In this document: one piece after another, positions 24,101-30,869 of the stretch
Layout: each line of letters starts with the position of its first letter
Position numbering within the stretch: position 1 is the stretch's first letter
Assembly: GCA_032111745.1 (NCBI GenBank)
Contig: JAULUH010000364.1
Location: forward strand, 1 to 30,869
Direction of reading: 5' to 3'
DNA: 30,869 nucleotides
From: JAULUH01 sp032111745
GTDB lineage: Bacteria; Chloroflexota; Anaerolineae; JAAEKA01
Position numbers and translations under genes: made by a program
The notes under the pieces: model-generated
What the model was told of the DNA's origin: nothing
Databases searched by the model: none
The model's input: only the letters and a program-made list of their open reading frames with translations

Positions 24101-27100
24101 TGCGGCCAGGGCGAAGGGCTGCCGGGCCTCGGCCAGGGCCAGCCGCTGTACCTCGGCCTCTCGCTCGGCCGGGGTGTAGCCTCGCAGGTCGGTCAGGACG
24201 AAGTCGATCTGTGCCGCTGCCGTGTCTGCGGACTCGATCACCTGCCAGGGCTGGCCGTCCACGGCTCTGAAGGTCGTACGCAAACCTTCGTGGCGCCGCA
24301 CGAGCTCAGCCACGCCGCGTCGTAGCGCCTTGGCGTCCAGCGGCCCGGCCAGGCGCAGAGCCGTGGGCAGATTGTACAGCGGGCTGTGCGGCTCCAGCTG
24401 GTCCAGGAACCACAGCCGCTGCTGGGCAAAGGAGAGCGGGAACGGCTTCTCCCGGGACGCCGGCACCAGGGGCGGCATTACAGCTCCATGGTGCTCGGCT
24501 ACGGCCTCGTCGATGGCCCGGGCCATGCCTGCCAGGGCCGGCTCCTGGAAAACGATAGCCAGCGGCAGTTCCACGCCAAAGGTCTGCCGGATCCGCGACA
24601 CCAGCTGGGTCGCCGACAGCGAGTGTCCACCCAGTTCGAAGAAGGTATCCGTGGCGCCGACCCCGGACAGGCCCAGCAGTTCAGCCCACAACCCCGCCAG
24701 CATTTCCTCGGTCGGCGTGCGCGGCTCGACCGGGGCAGAGCCGGCCACCGGATAGTCGATGCCGTGACTGGCCAGCGCCCGGCGATCCACCTTGCCGTTG
24801 GGCGTCACGGGCAGTGCCGGCAGCGGCACCACCGCTGCCGGCACCATGTAGTCCGGTAGCCGGCTCCGCACATGGTCCTTCAGCGCGCTCGGGTTTGTCC
24901 CATTCCGCGGGTCCAGCACCACGAAGCCCACCAGCCGCGCGCCGCCCCGGCCCTCCTGCACTACCACCGCTGCCTCCTGCACCGCCGGGTGCCCTCGCAG
25001 TACGGCCTCTACTTCCCCTAGCTCGATGCGATACCCGCGCACCTTCACCTGCTGGTCGATGCGCCCCAGAACCTCCAGCTGCCCGTCGGGCAGCCGCCGG
25101 GCCAGGTCACCCGTCCGGTACATGCGGCCTGAGTGGCTCTGTTGTCCATCATTCTGCATATCCACCTTGAACGGGTCCGGCACGAATCGCTCCGCCGTGA
25201 GGTCGGGCCGACCCAGGTAGCCCCGCGTCACCCCAACCCCGCCCACGCACAGCTCGCCTGGCACTCCCACAGGCACCTCGCGGCCGTAGCGGTCCAGCAG
25301 ATAGACCTGGGTATTGGCGATGGGAGTACCGATGGGCGCCGAGGCCAGGCCTGGCGGCAGCTGCGTGATCTGGCCCAGAGTCGGGCCGATGGTTGCTTCA
25401 GTGGGGCCGTACGCGTTGAAGAATCTCCGGCCCTGTGCCCAGCGCGCCGCTACCTCTGCGCTGCAGCGCTCGCCGGCAGTGATCAGTGTGTGTACACCCT
25501 CCAGGCCCTCTGCCGGCAGGAGAGCCAACACGGAAGGCGGCAAGATCGCGGTCGTGATGTTCTGCTCCTGCATCAGGCGGGCGAGGTTCGGCAGTGCGGA
25601 TAGGGTGGCCTGAGGAGCCAGCACCAGGGTAGCACCGGCTGTGAGGGCGATGAAGGTCTCGGATACAGAGGCGTCGAAGCTGAAGGACGCAAACTGGAGC
25701 ATCCTGCTGCTGGTCTCCACGCCAAAGGCCCGCACCTGCGCTGTCACCAGGTTGGCCAGGCCACGGTGCGCCACCTGCACCCCCTTTGGCCGCCCTGTAG
25801 AGCCCGACGTGTAGATCACGTAGGCCAGGTTCTCGGGAAAGCCGTTCGCCACTGCCGGTCCCGCCGGTCCCTGGCTGATGTCCGGCCACATCGTGTCCAG
25901 CCGGATCAGCTCTGGGCCGTCGCCATCCTGTGCAGCCAGGGCCAGGCCCAAAACCTCGGCCAGGTGGTCCTGGGTTAGCAGCACCCGGATGCCCGCGTCC
26001 TGCACCATGAACGCCAGCCGCTCGGGCGGGTACGTGGGGTCCAGGGGCAGGTAGGCTCCGCCGGCCTTGAGTATGCCCAACAGTGCAAGCACCATCAGCG
26101 GCGAGCGTTCCATGGTGATGCCGGCGATGGTCTCAGGGCCTATTCCCCAGTTCTGCAGCGCATGGGCTAGCTGGTTGGCTCGGGCATCCAACTCCGCATA
26201 GGTCCAGCGCTCCGGCAGCGTTATCACGTGGCCGGGATCTTCCGCAGGCACGAACTCCAGGGCTACGGCGTCTGGTGTGTGGGCCGCCTGCACCGCAAAC
26301 AGCTGGTGCACGCCGAGCTCCGCCGGGAAAGGCGCCGTCGTCTCGTTCCATGCCGCCAGCTGCTCCTTTTCTTCCTTGGTCAGCAGGGGCAGGCTGCCGA
26401 TAGGCAGGCTGGGATCCGCCACCACCGCCGCCAATAGGGTCTGAAAGTGCCCGATCATGCGCTCGACCGTGGCCGCGTCGAACAGGTCAGCACTGTATTC
26501 CAGGGCCCCTGGCAGCCCATCCGGGCCTTCGGCCATGGATAGGGTTAGGTCAAAGGGGGACGTGCTGCCCGGCGCCTCCAGGGTGCGCAGGGCCAGCCCT
26601 GGCACCTGGCGAGTGCGGGGCGCGCTGCGGGCTACGTTCTGCATCACGAACATCACCTGGAACAGGGGGCTGTAGCTCAGGCTACGCTCGGGCTGCAGGT
26701 CATCCACCAGCATCTCGAAAGGCAGGTCCTGGTGGGCATAGGCTTCCAGCGCCGTCTCCCGCGTCCGCTGCAGCAGCCCGGCAAAAGCCGGGTTGCCATG
26801 AAGGCTACCGCGCAGCACCAGTGTATTCACAAAAAAGCCAATCAGCCCTTCGGTTTCCTGCCGGGTGCGGCCCGCCACCGGGGTGCCCACCAGGATATCG
26901 TCCTGGCCCGTGTAGCTGTGCAGCAGGGCCTGGAACGCGGCCAGCAGGGTCATGAACAGGGTCGCGCCCTGCTGGCGGGACAGGGCAAGCAGCCCGGCCG
27001 CCACCTCGGCGGGCACGACAAAGTCTCTACGCTCGCCGCGGTAGGTCTGCCTGGCCGGCCGCGGCCGGTCGGTCGGCAGCTCCAACAGCGGCGGGCTGCC

Positions 27101-30100
27101 CGCCAGCTGCTCGCGCCAGTAGCGCAGCTGGGCCTCCAGGGTCTCGCCCTGCAGCCACGAGCGTTGCCAGGCCGCGTAGTCCGCGTATTGCACCGGCAGC
27201 GCCGGCAAATCGGCCCCTCTTCCCTCCACTGCCGCTGCGTAAGCCTCGGCCAACTCAGCCACCAGGATACCGCTGGACCAGCCATCGGAGACGATGTGGT
27301 GCAAGGTCAGCAGCAGCACGTAGTCCCCATCCCGCTCCCCCGCTTCAGGCGCCCTCAAGACCAGCAGCCGGCCACGCATCAGCGGGCCGCGAGCCAGGTC
27401 GAACGGCCGCTGCGCCTCCTCCTGCGCCAGGCGCTGCACCTCGGCCTCTTGGGCCACCCGATCAAGAGCGCTCAGGTCGACTGAGGGCAGCGCGATCGCA
27501 AGCTCCGCTGCCACTACCGGCACCGGCCGGCCTTCTATCTCGCCAAAGTTGGTGCGCAATACCTCATGACGCTTCACAACCTGGTTGAGGCTGCGAGCCA
27601 GCGCCTCCACGTCCAACACTCCCTGCAGGCGCACCGCCAAGGGGATGTTGTAGAACGGATTGCCCGGCTCCAGGCGGTCGAGGAACCACAGCCGCTGCTG
27701 GCCAAAGGACAGTGGCAAGGGCTCGGCCAGATTCCTGAGCACCGGCACCAATGGCGGCGCAGTGGCCTGCCGCGCCTGCACCATGGCCGTGTCCACCACC
27801 GCAGCCAGGCCAGCCACAGTCGGCGCCTCGAACAGGGCGCGCAGCGGCACCGCCACCCCAAAGGCCGATTGAACTCTGGACATGAGCTGTGTGGCGAGGA
27901 GCGAGTGTCCACCCAGCTCGAAGAAGTTGTCGTAGCGGCCCACGCGGTCGAGGGCCAGCAGGCCGGCCCACAGCCCGGCCACAATCTCCTCCGTCGGCGT
28001 CGCCGGGGCCACGTAGGTGCCCTCGAGCTCGTCGCGGCTCACCTCCGGTGCGGGGAGGGCCTTGCGGTCGATCTTGGCGTTGGGGGTGAGGGGGAAGGCG
28101 TCGAGGGTCACGAAGGCGGCGGGCACCATATAGTCGGGGAGGCGCTGCAAGAGGAAGCGGCGCAGGTCGGGCAGGGCGGGGGGCAGGGCCGGGTCAGCCG
28201 GGATGGTGTAGGCCACCAGGCGCTGGTGGCTGGCGCCATCCTGGCGGGCGAGGACCACGGCATCCTTGAGCTCAGGGTGGGAGCGCAGGGCCTGCTCGAT
28301 CTCGCCAAGTTCGATGCGGAAGCCGCGGAGCTTGACCTGGAAGTCGGTGCGGCCGAGGAAGAGGAGGTGGCCGTTGGGGAGCCAGCGGACGAGGTCGCCG
28401 GTGCGGTAGAGGCGGGAGCCTGGGGGGCCGAAGGGGTTGGGGAGGAAGCGCTCGGCGGTGAGATGGGGGCGATGGAGGTAGCCGCGGGCGAGGCCGGGGC
28501 CGGCGATGCAGAGTTCGCCGGGCACGCCGGCAGGGACGGGCTGGAGGTGGCGGTCGAGGACGAAGACCTGGGCGTTGGCGAGGGGGCGGCCGATGGAGGG
28601 GATGGGGGAGGCGAGGGGGTCGGCGGTGTCCGTGTGGCTGGGCTGGACCAGGGCAGTGGTGGAGTCGACGGTGCACTCGGTGGGCCCGTACATGTTGAAG
28701 AAGCGGGTGTGGGGGGCGAGGCTGAGGGCGTGCCAGGTGGGGTCGTCGATGGGCTCGCCGCCGGGGAAGACGATGGCGGGGTGCCAGTGGCCGGGGTGGA
28801 GCAGGCCGGCGTCGAGGAGGAGCTTGAGCTGGGAGGGGACGCAGTCGAGCTGGTGGAGGCGATGGTGGCGGATGAAGGCGACGAAGGCGCCGGCGTCGGT
28901 GCGGACCTCGTGGGGGACGACGACCAGGGTATGGCCGTGGGTGAGCATGATCCACTGCTGGACGGAGGCGTCGAAGGAGAGGGGTGCGTTGAGGGAGAGG
29001 CGCAAGGGATGGTCGAGGCCGGCGTAGGCGGCGTGGTGGAGGGCGGCAGCCAGGTTGAGGGCGGAGCGATGGGAGACCATGACGCCCTTTGGGGTGCCAG
29101 TGGAGCCGGAGGTGTAGATGACGTAGGCCAGGGTATCGGGCAGGGCCAGCTCAGGGGGGGCCTGGGCCGGCAGCTGGGCCAGGGCTTCCCGGTCGGCGTC
29201 CAGGCAGAGGGCCACCGCCGGAGCACCCTCCGCCTGGCCATAGCGCTGGAAGCCGTGGGGGAGCAGGTGGAGCAGGGGCTCCTCTGTGAGGACGATGCGG
29301 GCGGCGGAGTCCCGGAGCATGAAGGCCAGGCGGTCGGGGGGGTAGGCGGGGTCGAGGGGGAGGTAGGCGGCGCCGGCCTTGAGCACGGCCAGGATGCCGG
29401 TGATGGTGTCGGCGGAGCGGCGGGTGAGGAGGCCGACCACGGCGTCGGGGGCCACACCCAACTGGCGCAGGGCGTGGGCCAGCTGGTTGGCGCGGGCGTC
29501 GAGGTCGGCGAAGGAGAGCCGCTGCTCTGAGCCCTCGGCCGGGGCGACGAGGGCGATGGCGTCGGGGGTGGCTGCGGCCTGGGCGGCAAAGCGGGCATGG
29601 ATGGTGTCCACTGGAGCTACCACCTCGGGTCCCCTGGCCCAGGCGGCGAGGATCTGGCGGCGCTCGGCCTGGCCAAGGATGGGCAGGGTGGTGATGGGCT
29701 GGTCGGGGTCGGCCACGATGGCCTCCAGCAGGGTCTGGAAGTGGTTGGCCATGCGCTGGATGGTGCTCTCGTCGAACAGGTCCGTGTTGTACTCCAGGGC
29801 GCCGGAGAGGCGCTGGCCAGCCTCGGCCATGAAGAGGGTGATGTCGAACTTGGAGGTGCCGGAGTGGGCCTCGACTGGGGCGAGGGTGAGGCCGCCGTCG
29901 GTGCTGGCCTGGAGTCGCAAGGGGGGCATGTTCTGCATGGCGAACATGACCTGGAACAGCGGCGTGTAGCTCATGTCCCGCTCGGGTTTCAATGCCTCTA
30001 CCAGCATCTCGAAAGGGACGTCCTGATGGGTGTAGGCGGCCAGGGCGTTCTGGCGTACTCTGTGCAGGAGCTCGGCGAAGGAGGGGTCGCCGGAGAGGTC

Positions 30101-30869
30101 GGTGCGCAGGACCAGGGTGTTGACGAAGAACCCGATCAATGGCTCCAGCTCGGTGCGGGTGCGGTTGGCGATGGGGGTGCCGACCGGGATGTCGTGCTGG
30201 CCGGAGTAGCGGGAGAGGAGGGCCTGGAAGGCGGCCAGGAGGGTCATGAAGAGGGTAGCGCCGTGCTGCTGGGAGAGGGAGCGCAGGGCATCGGAGAGCT
30301 CAGGCGAGAGCTCGAAGGCCAAGTAGTGGCCGCGGAAGGACTGGATGGGCGGGCGGGGCCGGTCGGTGGGCAGCTCGAGCAAGGGCGGTGCGCCGGCCAG
30401 GGCCTCCTGCCAGAAGTCCAGCTGCCGCTGCAGGGGCGAGTCTTCCGGCATTGCAGCCGCAGGCAGAGCCGGGTCTTGCTCGCCTTGGAGCCAGCTGCGC
30501 TGCCAGGTGGCGAAGTCGGCGTATTGGATGGGCAGGGGTGTGAGGGGGGAGGGGCGGCCGTGGCGGAAGGCGTCATAGAGGGCGGCCATCTCGCGCAGGA
30601 GGATGCCCGAGGACCAGTTGTCGGAGATGATGTGGTGGGTGGTGAGGAGGAAAACGTGGTCGTCAGGGCTGAGGCGCAGGAGGGCGGAGCGCATCAGGGG
30701 AGCCTGGGTGAGGTCAAAGGGGCGCTGGGCCTCCAGGGCGGCCAGGCGCAAGATCTCGGGCTCCTGCTCTGTGGGGGGCAGGCTGGAGAGGTCGGTGAGC
30801 GGGAGCTCCATGGACATCGCCGATCCGATAGCCTGGAAGGGCCGGCCGTCCACGCTGCGGAAGCTGGTG
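19844..30869 (-). CDS. Nonribosomal peptide synthetase, (C)-A-T-C-A-T-C-A-T-E, 5'-partial
   Basis: A giant multidomain synthetase; about 3670 residues are visible and the frame stays open to the right edge, so the N-terminus is missing. It begins inside a condensation domain and carries three complete A-T pairs, two complete C domains and a final epimerization domain. It should activate three amino acids, join them to an upstream donor and epimerise the last residue to the D form. Carrier serines lie at 27902 (LGGHSL), 24620 (LGGHSL) and 21326 (LGGDSI); the GGDS form is typical of carriers before E domains. All A domains have YTSGSTGxPKGV and the NxKxDRK lysine. C2 and C3 have HHIVSDGWS, C1 has HHIISDNWS. 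There is no thioesterase, reductase or terminal C domain. Accessory MbtH, TEII and PPTase genes lie downstream on the same strand. Partner NRPS genes may lie beyond 30869. Confidence 0.97.
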   Translation of the reverse strand, partial: TSFRSVDGRPFQAIGSAMSMELPLTDLSSLPPTEQEPEILRLAALEAQRPFDLTQAPLMRSALLRLSPDDHVFLLTTHHIISDNWSSGILLREMAALYDAFRHGRPSPLTPLPIQYADFATWQRSWLQGEQDPALPAAAMPEDSPLQRQLDFWQEALAGAPPLLELPTDRPRPPIQSFRGHYLAFELSPELSDALRSLSQQHGATLFMTLLAAFQALLSRYSGQHDIPVGTPIANRTRTELEPLIGFFVNTLVLRTDLSGDPSFAELLHRVRQNALAAYTHQDVPFEMLVEALKPERDMSYTPLFQVMFAMQNMPPLRLQASTDGGLTLAPVEAHSGTSKFDITLFMAEAGQRLSGALEYNTDLFDESTIQRMANHFQTLLEAIVADPDQPITTLPILGQAERRQILAAWARGPEVVAPVDTIHARFAAQAAATPDAIALVAPAEGSEQRLSFADLDARANQLAHALRQLGVAPDAVVGLLTRRSADTITGILAVLKAGAAYLPLDPAYPPDRLAFMLRDSAARIVLTEEPLLHLLPHGFQRYGQAEGAPAVALCLDADREALAQLPAQAPPELALPDTLAYVIYTSGSTGTPKGVMVSHRSALNLAAALHHAAYAGLDHPLRLSLNAPLSFDASVQQWIMLTHGHTLVVVPHEVRTDAGAFVAFIRHHRLHQLDCVPSQLKLLLDAGLLHPGHWHPAIVFPGGEPIDDPTWHALSLAPHTRFFNMYGPTECTVDSTTALVQPSHTDTADPLASPIPSIGRPLANAQVFVLDRHLQPVPAGVPGELCIAGPGLARGYLHRPHLTAERFLPNPFGPPGSRLYRTGDLVRWLPNGHLLFLGRTDFQVKLRGFRIELGEIEQALRSHPELKDAVVLARQDGASHQRLVAYTIPADPALPPALPDLRRFLLQRLPDYMVPAAFVTLDAFPLTPNAKIDRKALPAPEVSRDELEGTYVAPATPTEEIVAGLWAGLLALDRVGRYDNFFELGGHSLLATQLMSRVQSAFGVAVPLRALFEAPTVAGLAAVVDTAMVQARQATAPPLVPVLRNLAEPLPLSFGQQRLWFLDRLEPGNPFYNIPLAVRLQGVLDVEALARSLNQVVKRHEVLRTNFGEIEGRPVPVVAAELAIALPSVDLSALDRVAQEAEVQRLAQEEAQRPFDLARGPLMRGRLLVLRAPEAGERDGDYVLLLTLHHIVSDGWSSGILVAELAEAYAAAVEGRGADLPALPVQYADYAAWQRSWLQGETLEAQLRYWREQLAGSPPLLELPTDRPRPARQTYRGERRDFVVPAEVAAGLLALSRQQGATLFMTLLAAFQALLHSYTGQDDILVGTPVAGRTRQETEGLIGFFVNTLVLRGSLHGNPAFAGLLQRTRETALEAYAHQDLPFEMLVDDLQPERSLSYSPLFQVMFVMQNVARSAPRTRQVPGLALRTLEAPGSTSPFDLTLSMAEGPDGLPGALEYSADLFDAATVERMIGHFQTLLAAVVADPSLPIGSLPLLTKEEKEQLAAWNETTAPFPAELGVHQLFAVQAAHTPDAVALEFVPAEDPGHVITLPERWTYAELDARANQLAHALQNWGIGPETIAGITMERSPLMVLALLGILKAGGAYLPLDPTYPPERLAFMVQDAGIRVLLTQDHLAEVLGLALAAQDGDGPELIRLDTMWPDISQGPAGPAVANGFPENLAYVIYTSGSTGRPKGVQVAHRGLANLVTAQVRAFGVETSSRMLQFASFSFDASVSETFIALTAGATLVLAPQATLSALPNLARLMQEQNITTAILPPSVLALLPAEGLEGVHTLITAGERCSAEVAARWAQGRRFFNAYGPTEATIGPTLGQITQLPPGLASAPIGTPIANTQVYLLDRYGREVPVGVPGELCVGGVGVTRGYLGRPDLTAERFVPDPFKVDMQNDGQQSHSGRMYRTGDLARRLPDGQLEVLGRIDQQVKVRGYRIELGEVEAVLRGHPAVQEAAVVVQEGRGGARLVGFVVLDPRNGTNPSALKDHVRSRLPDYMVPAAVVPLPALPVTPNGKVDRRALASHGIDYPVAGSAPVEPRTPTEEMLAGLWAELLGLSGVGATDTFFELGGHSLSATQLVSRIRQTFGVELPLAIVFQEPALAGMARAIDEAVAEHHGAVMPPLVPASREKPFPLSFAQQRLWFLDQLEPHSPLYNLPTALRLAGPLDAKALRRGVAELVRRHEGLRTTFRAVDGQPWQVIESADTAAAQIDFVLTDLRGYTPAEREAEVQRLALAEARQPFALAAGPLLRTRLLRLAEDDHVLLLTMHHIVSDGWSMGVLVRELAALTMAQQAGEPVPTLAPLPIQYADYTAWQRSWLQGDALEAQKAYWRRQLAGLPPLLELPTDRPRPPMPSYRGATMDLALPPELAQGLRALARQEGATLFMTLLAAYQVLLHRYSGQDDIAVGTPIANRSRAEVEGLIGFFVNTLVLRGDLSGNPNFRELLAQVRETALGAYAHQDLPFEMVVDELAPKRDVSYSPLFQTVFTMQNTPLGPLQLPGLTLRPVEAEVGVAKFDLTLSMVEEPGAAGGLRGSFEYATDLFDAATIARMAGHFQVLLEAIAANPDQAIGVLPMLTPAEAQQVLVDWNQTRGDYPHDRCVHQTFAAQVAATPEAVAVTYVPGPEAEPVQELTYAQLDQQANQLAHRLRRMGVGPDTLVGIAIERSVAMVVGLLGVLKAGGAYVPLDPAYPAERLAFMVEDSGIGVLLTQEALGDSWPAGFGRAVGEGNTAGAAGAIPPPAEGRVALCLDTDWPEIAREPTSPPVELATPDNLAYVIYTSGSTGQPKGVMVGHRGLSNLVTAQVKGFGVRPDSRVLQFASFSFDACASEIFMALLAGATLYLAPQALMASPVDLLPLMRREAITTITWPPSLLKVLAADPAPDPGQGLPELRILISAGEACPPDVARYWASGRRFFNAYGPTEATIGPTYYQVTDELAEDMVTVPIGRPIANTQIFILDANDQPVPVGVPGQLHIGGVGLARGYVGRPDLTADRFVPNPFAGSGYRLYRTGDLARYRVDGTIEFLGRIDHQVKVRGFRIELGEVEAVLRQHPGVREAVALAPEGERLIAYIVAARDHTPTPSQLRDFLRERLPDFMVPGAIIALDAIPLTPSGKVDRKQLPDPAISRESLARGYAAPGTPQEQALAQIWQRVLRLDRVGIQDDFFQLGGDSILSIQVIALAKQVGLDISPRQFFQEATIAALAAAAGEATTTDAEQGTVIGPVPLTPIQQWFLDQHTIGPHHWNSSLLLALPIRLDEGVLEQTVRHMLHHHDALRLRYANSDSGWQQSIAGMSDGPVPLTCLDLSHLDGDALRHAIEQHAAESQRSLNLASGPLLRVVYMDLGTGRSPRLLLVLHHMAIDGVSLRIFLQDFLQVHEQLRNGEPARLPPKTTSFKTWATRLREYAQSEELLRELPYWRALATRQVDPLPVDWAGGANTYGATVNLTTTLDRMTTRMLLQEVPRACGARVEELLLTALGLSLVDWAGNRVFRIEMEGHGREAVLGNLDVSRTIGWFTSRFPVLLDLPEPLDPASALESVRAAMRNIPNRGFGFELLRYLCEDRMATEPLRSMPDPPVNFNYLGQFDQAGDGSLPIGMAPESPGPEQHPEDHRSALLYLVCSVSGEQLGVRWLYSSELHRRSTMERLADDFTERLRNLIEFCLHRPG
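21230..24455 (-). other. NRPS module 3: C-A-T
   Basis: C3 (about 23060-24455) starts at FPLSFAQQRLWFLD and has MHHIVSDGWSMG. A3 (about 21450-23040) has FSFDACASEIF, TTITWPPS, LISAGEAC and NAYGPTEATIG. The code is D A S T I A A I G K, one position away from A2 and close to published Tyr codes (DASTxAAVCK). T3 Ser is at 21326-21328 in a GGDS context, and an epimerization domain follows directly. Confidence 0.85.
24520..27735 (-). other. NRPS module 2: C-A-T
   Basis: C2 (about 26340-27735) starts at LPLSFGQQRLWFLD and has LHHIVSDGWSSG, consistent with an LCL condensation domain. A2 (about 24750-26320) has FSFDASVSETF, TTAILPPS, LITAGERC and NAYGPTEATIG. Read against GrsA-PheA this gives the code D A S I I A A I G K, which is nearest to hydrophobic/aromatic (Tyr-like DASTxAAVCK) codes. 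T2 Ser is at 24620-24622. There is no E or MT domain, so an L residue is expected. Confidence 0.85.
27790..30869 (-). other. NRPS module 1: C (partial)-A-T
   Basis: The C1 domain (about 29640-30869) lacks its N-terminal part and has HHIISDN in place of HHxxxDG. A1 (about 28040-29610) has YTSGSTGTPKGVMV, FDASVQQW and MYGPTECTVD. Aligning to GrsA-PheA, code positions read D235 A236 Q239 C278, M322 V330 D331 K517; the 299/301 positions sit in VFPGGE, where the alignment is ambiguous. No confident substrate follows, though the Q and VD elements recall Gln/Glu-type codes. T1 Ser is at 27902-27904. The GC-rich coding style differs from modules 2 and 3. Confidence 0.85.

Noticed and set aside
27566..29530. 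Long plus-strand open frame (654 codons) opposite the NRPS
   Set aside because: It is the mirror of the strongly C-ending codons of NRPS module 1. The translation is Gly/Glu/Val/Ala low-complexity with no known motif, while the minus strand encodes clear C-A-T domains.

Overview
The window looks like a piece of a high-GC Chloroflexota chromosome, probably from an Anaerolineae/Caldilineae-type lineage. The signs are DUF11 and BNR-repeat surface proteins joined by long Pro/Thr-rich linkers, an ECF sigma factor paired with a DUF5667-type membrane protein, and the general gene style. This placement is inferred from family content; no rRNA or tRNA gene was seen.

The left end (1-1119, minus strand) holds the first codons of an AarF/UbiB-type kinase gene and a diaminopimelate-epimerase family gene in which both catalytic cysteines are serines. 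A plus-strand run (1354-9340) follows: an ABC ATPase, a two-copy FtsX/MacB permease, an HlyD-type adaptor, a secreted BNR/DUF11 protein, and a membrane-anchored protein that shares its C-terminal domain with the adaptor. These five genes read as one export or surface-structure operon. It ends at an 18-bp perfect hairpin (9424-9463) shared with the converging minus-strand genes.

A minus-strand group (9578-13208) encodes a secreted DUF11/PPC protein, an ECF sigma factor, and an overlapping anti-sigma-like membrane protein with about twelve PTVxx pentapeptides at its C-terminus.

The right 60% (13397-30869, minus strand) is a nonribosomal peptide gene cluster, cut by the window edge at its 5' end. 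In transcription order it contains: a giant NRPS, visible as (C)-A-T-C-A-T-C-A-T-E; a PAPS-type sulfotransferase; a 1080-residue fusion of an MFS transporter with a choline/carnitine acyltransferase-like domain; a type II thioesterase; an MbtH-like protein; and a Sfp-type phosphopantetheinyl transferase. MbtH and the PPTase support NRPS activity, and TEII would clear misloaded carriers. The sulfotransferase is a tailoring candidate. The MFS fusion is the likely exporter and the most unusual protein here.

The visible NRPS ends in an epimerization domain with no thioesterase or reductase. Chain release is therefore unexplained, unless another NRPS lies upstream of the window or an accessory protein takes the chain. 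The MFS/acyltransferase-like fusion is translationally coupled to the sulfotransferase gene and is the best candidate for a previously undescribed component.
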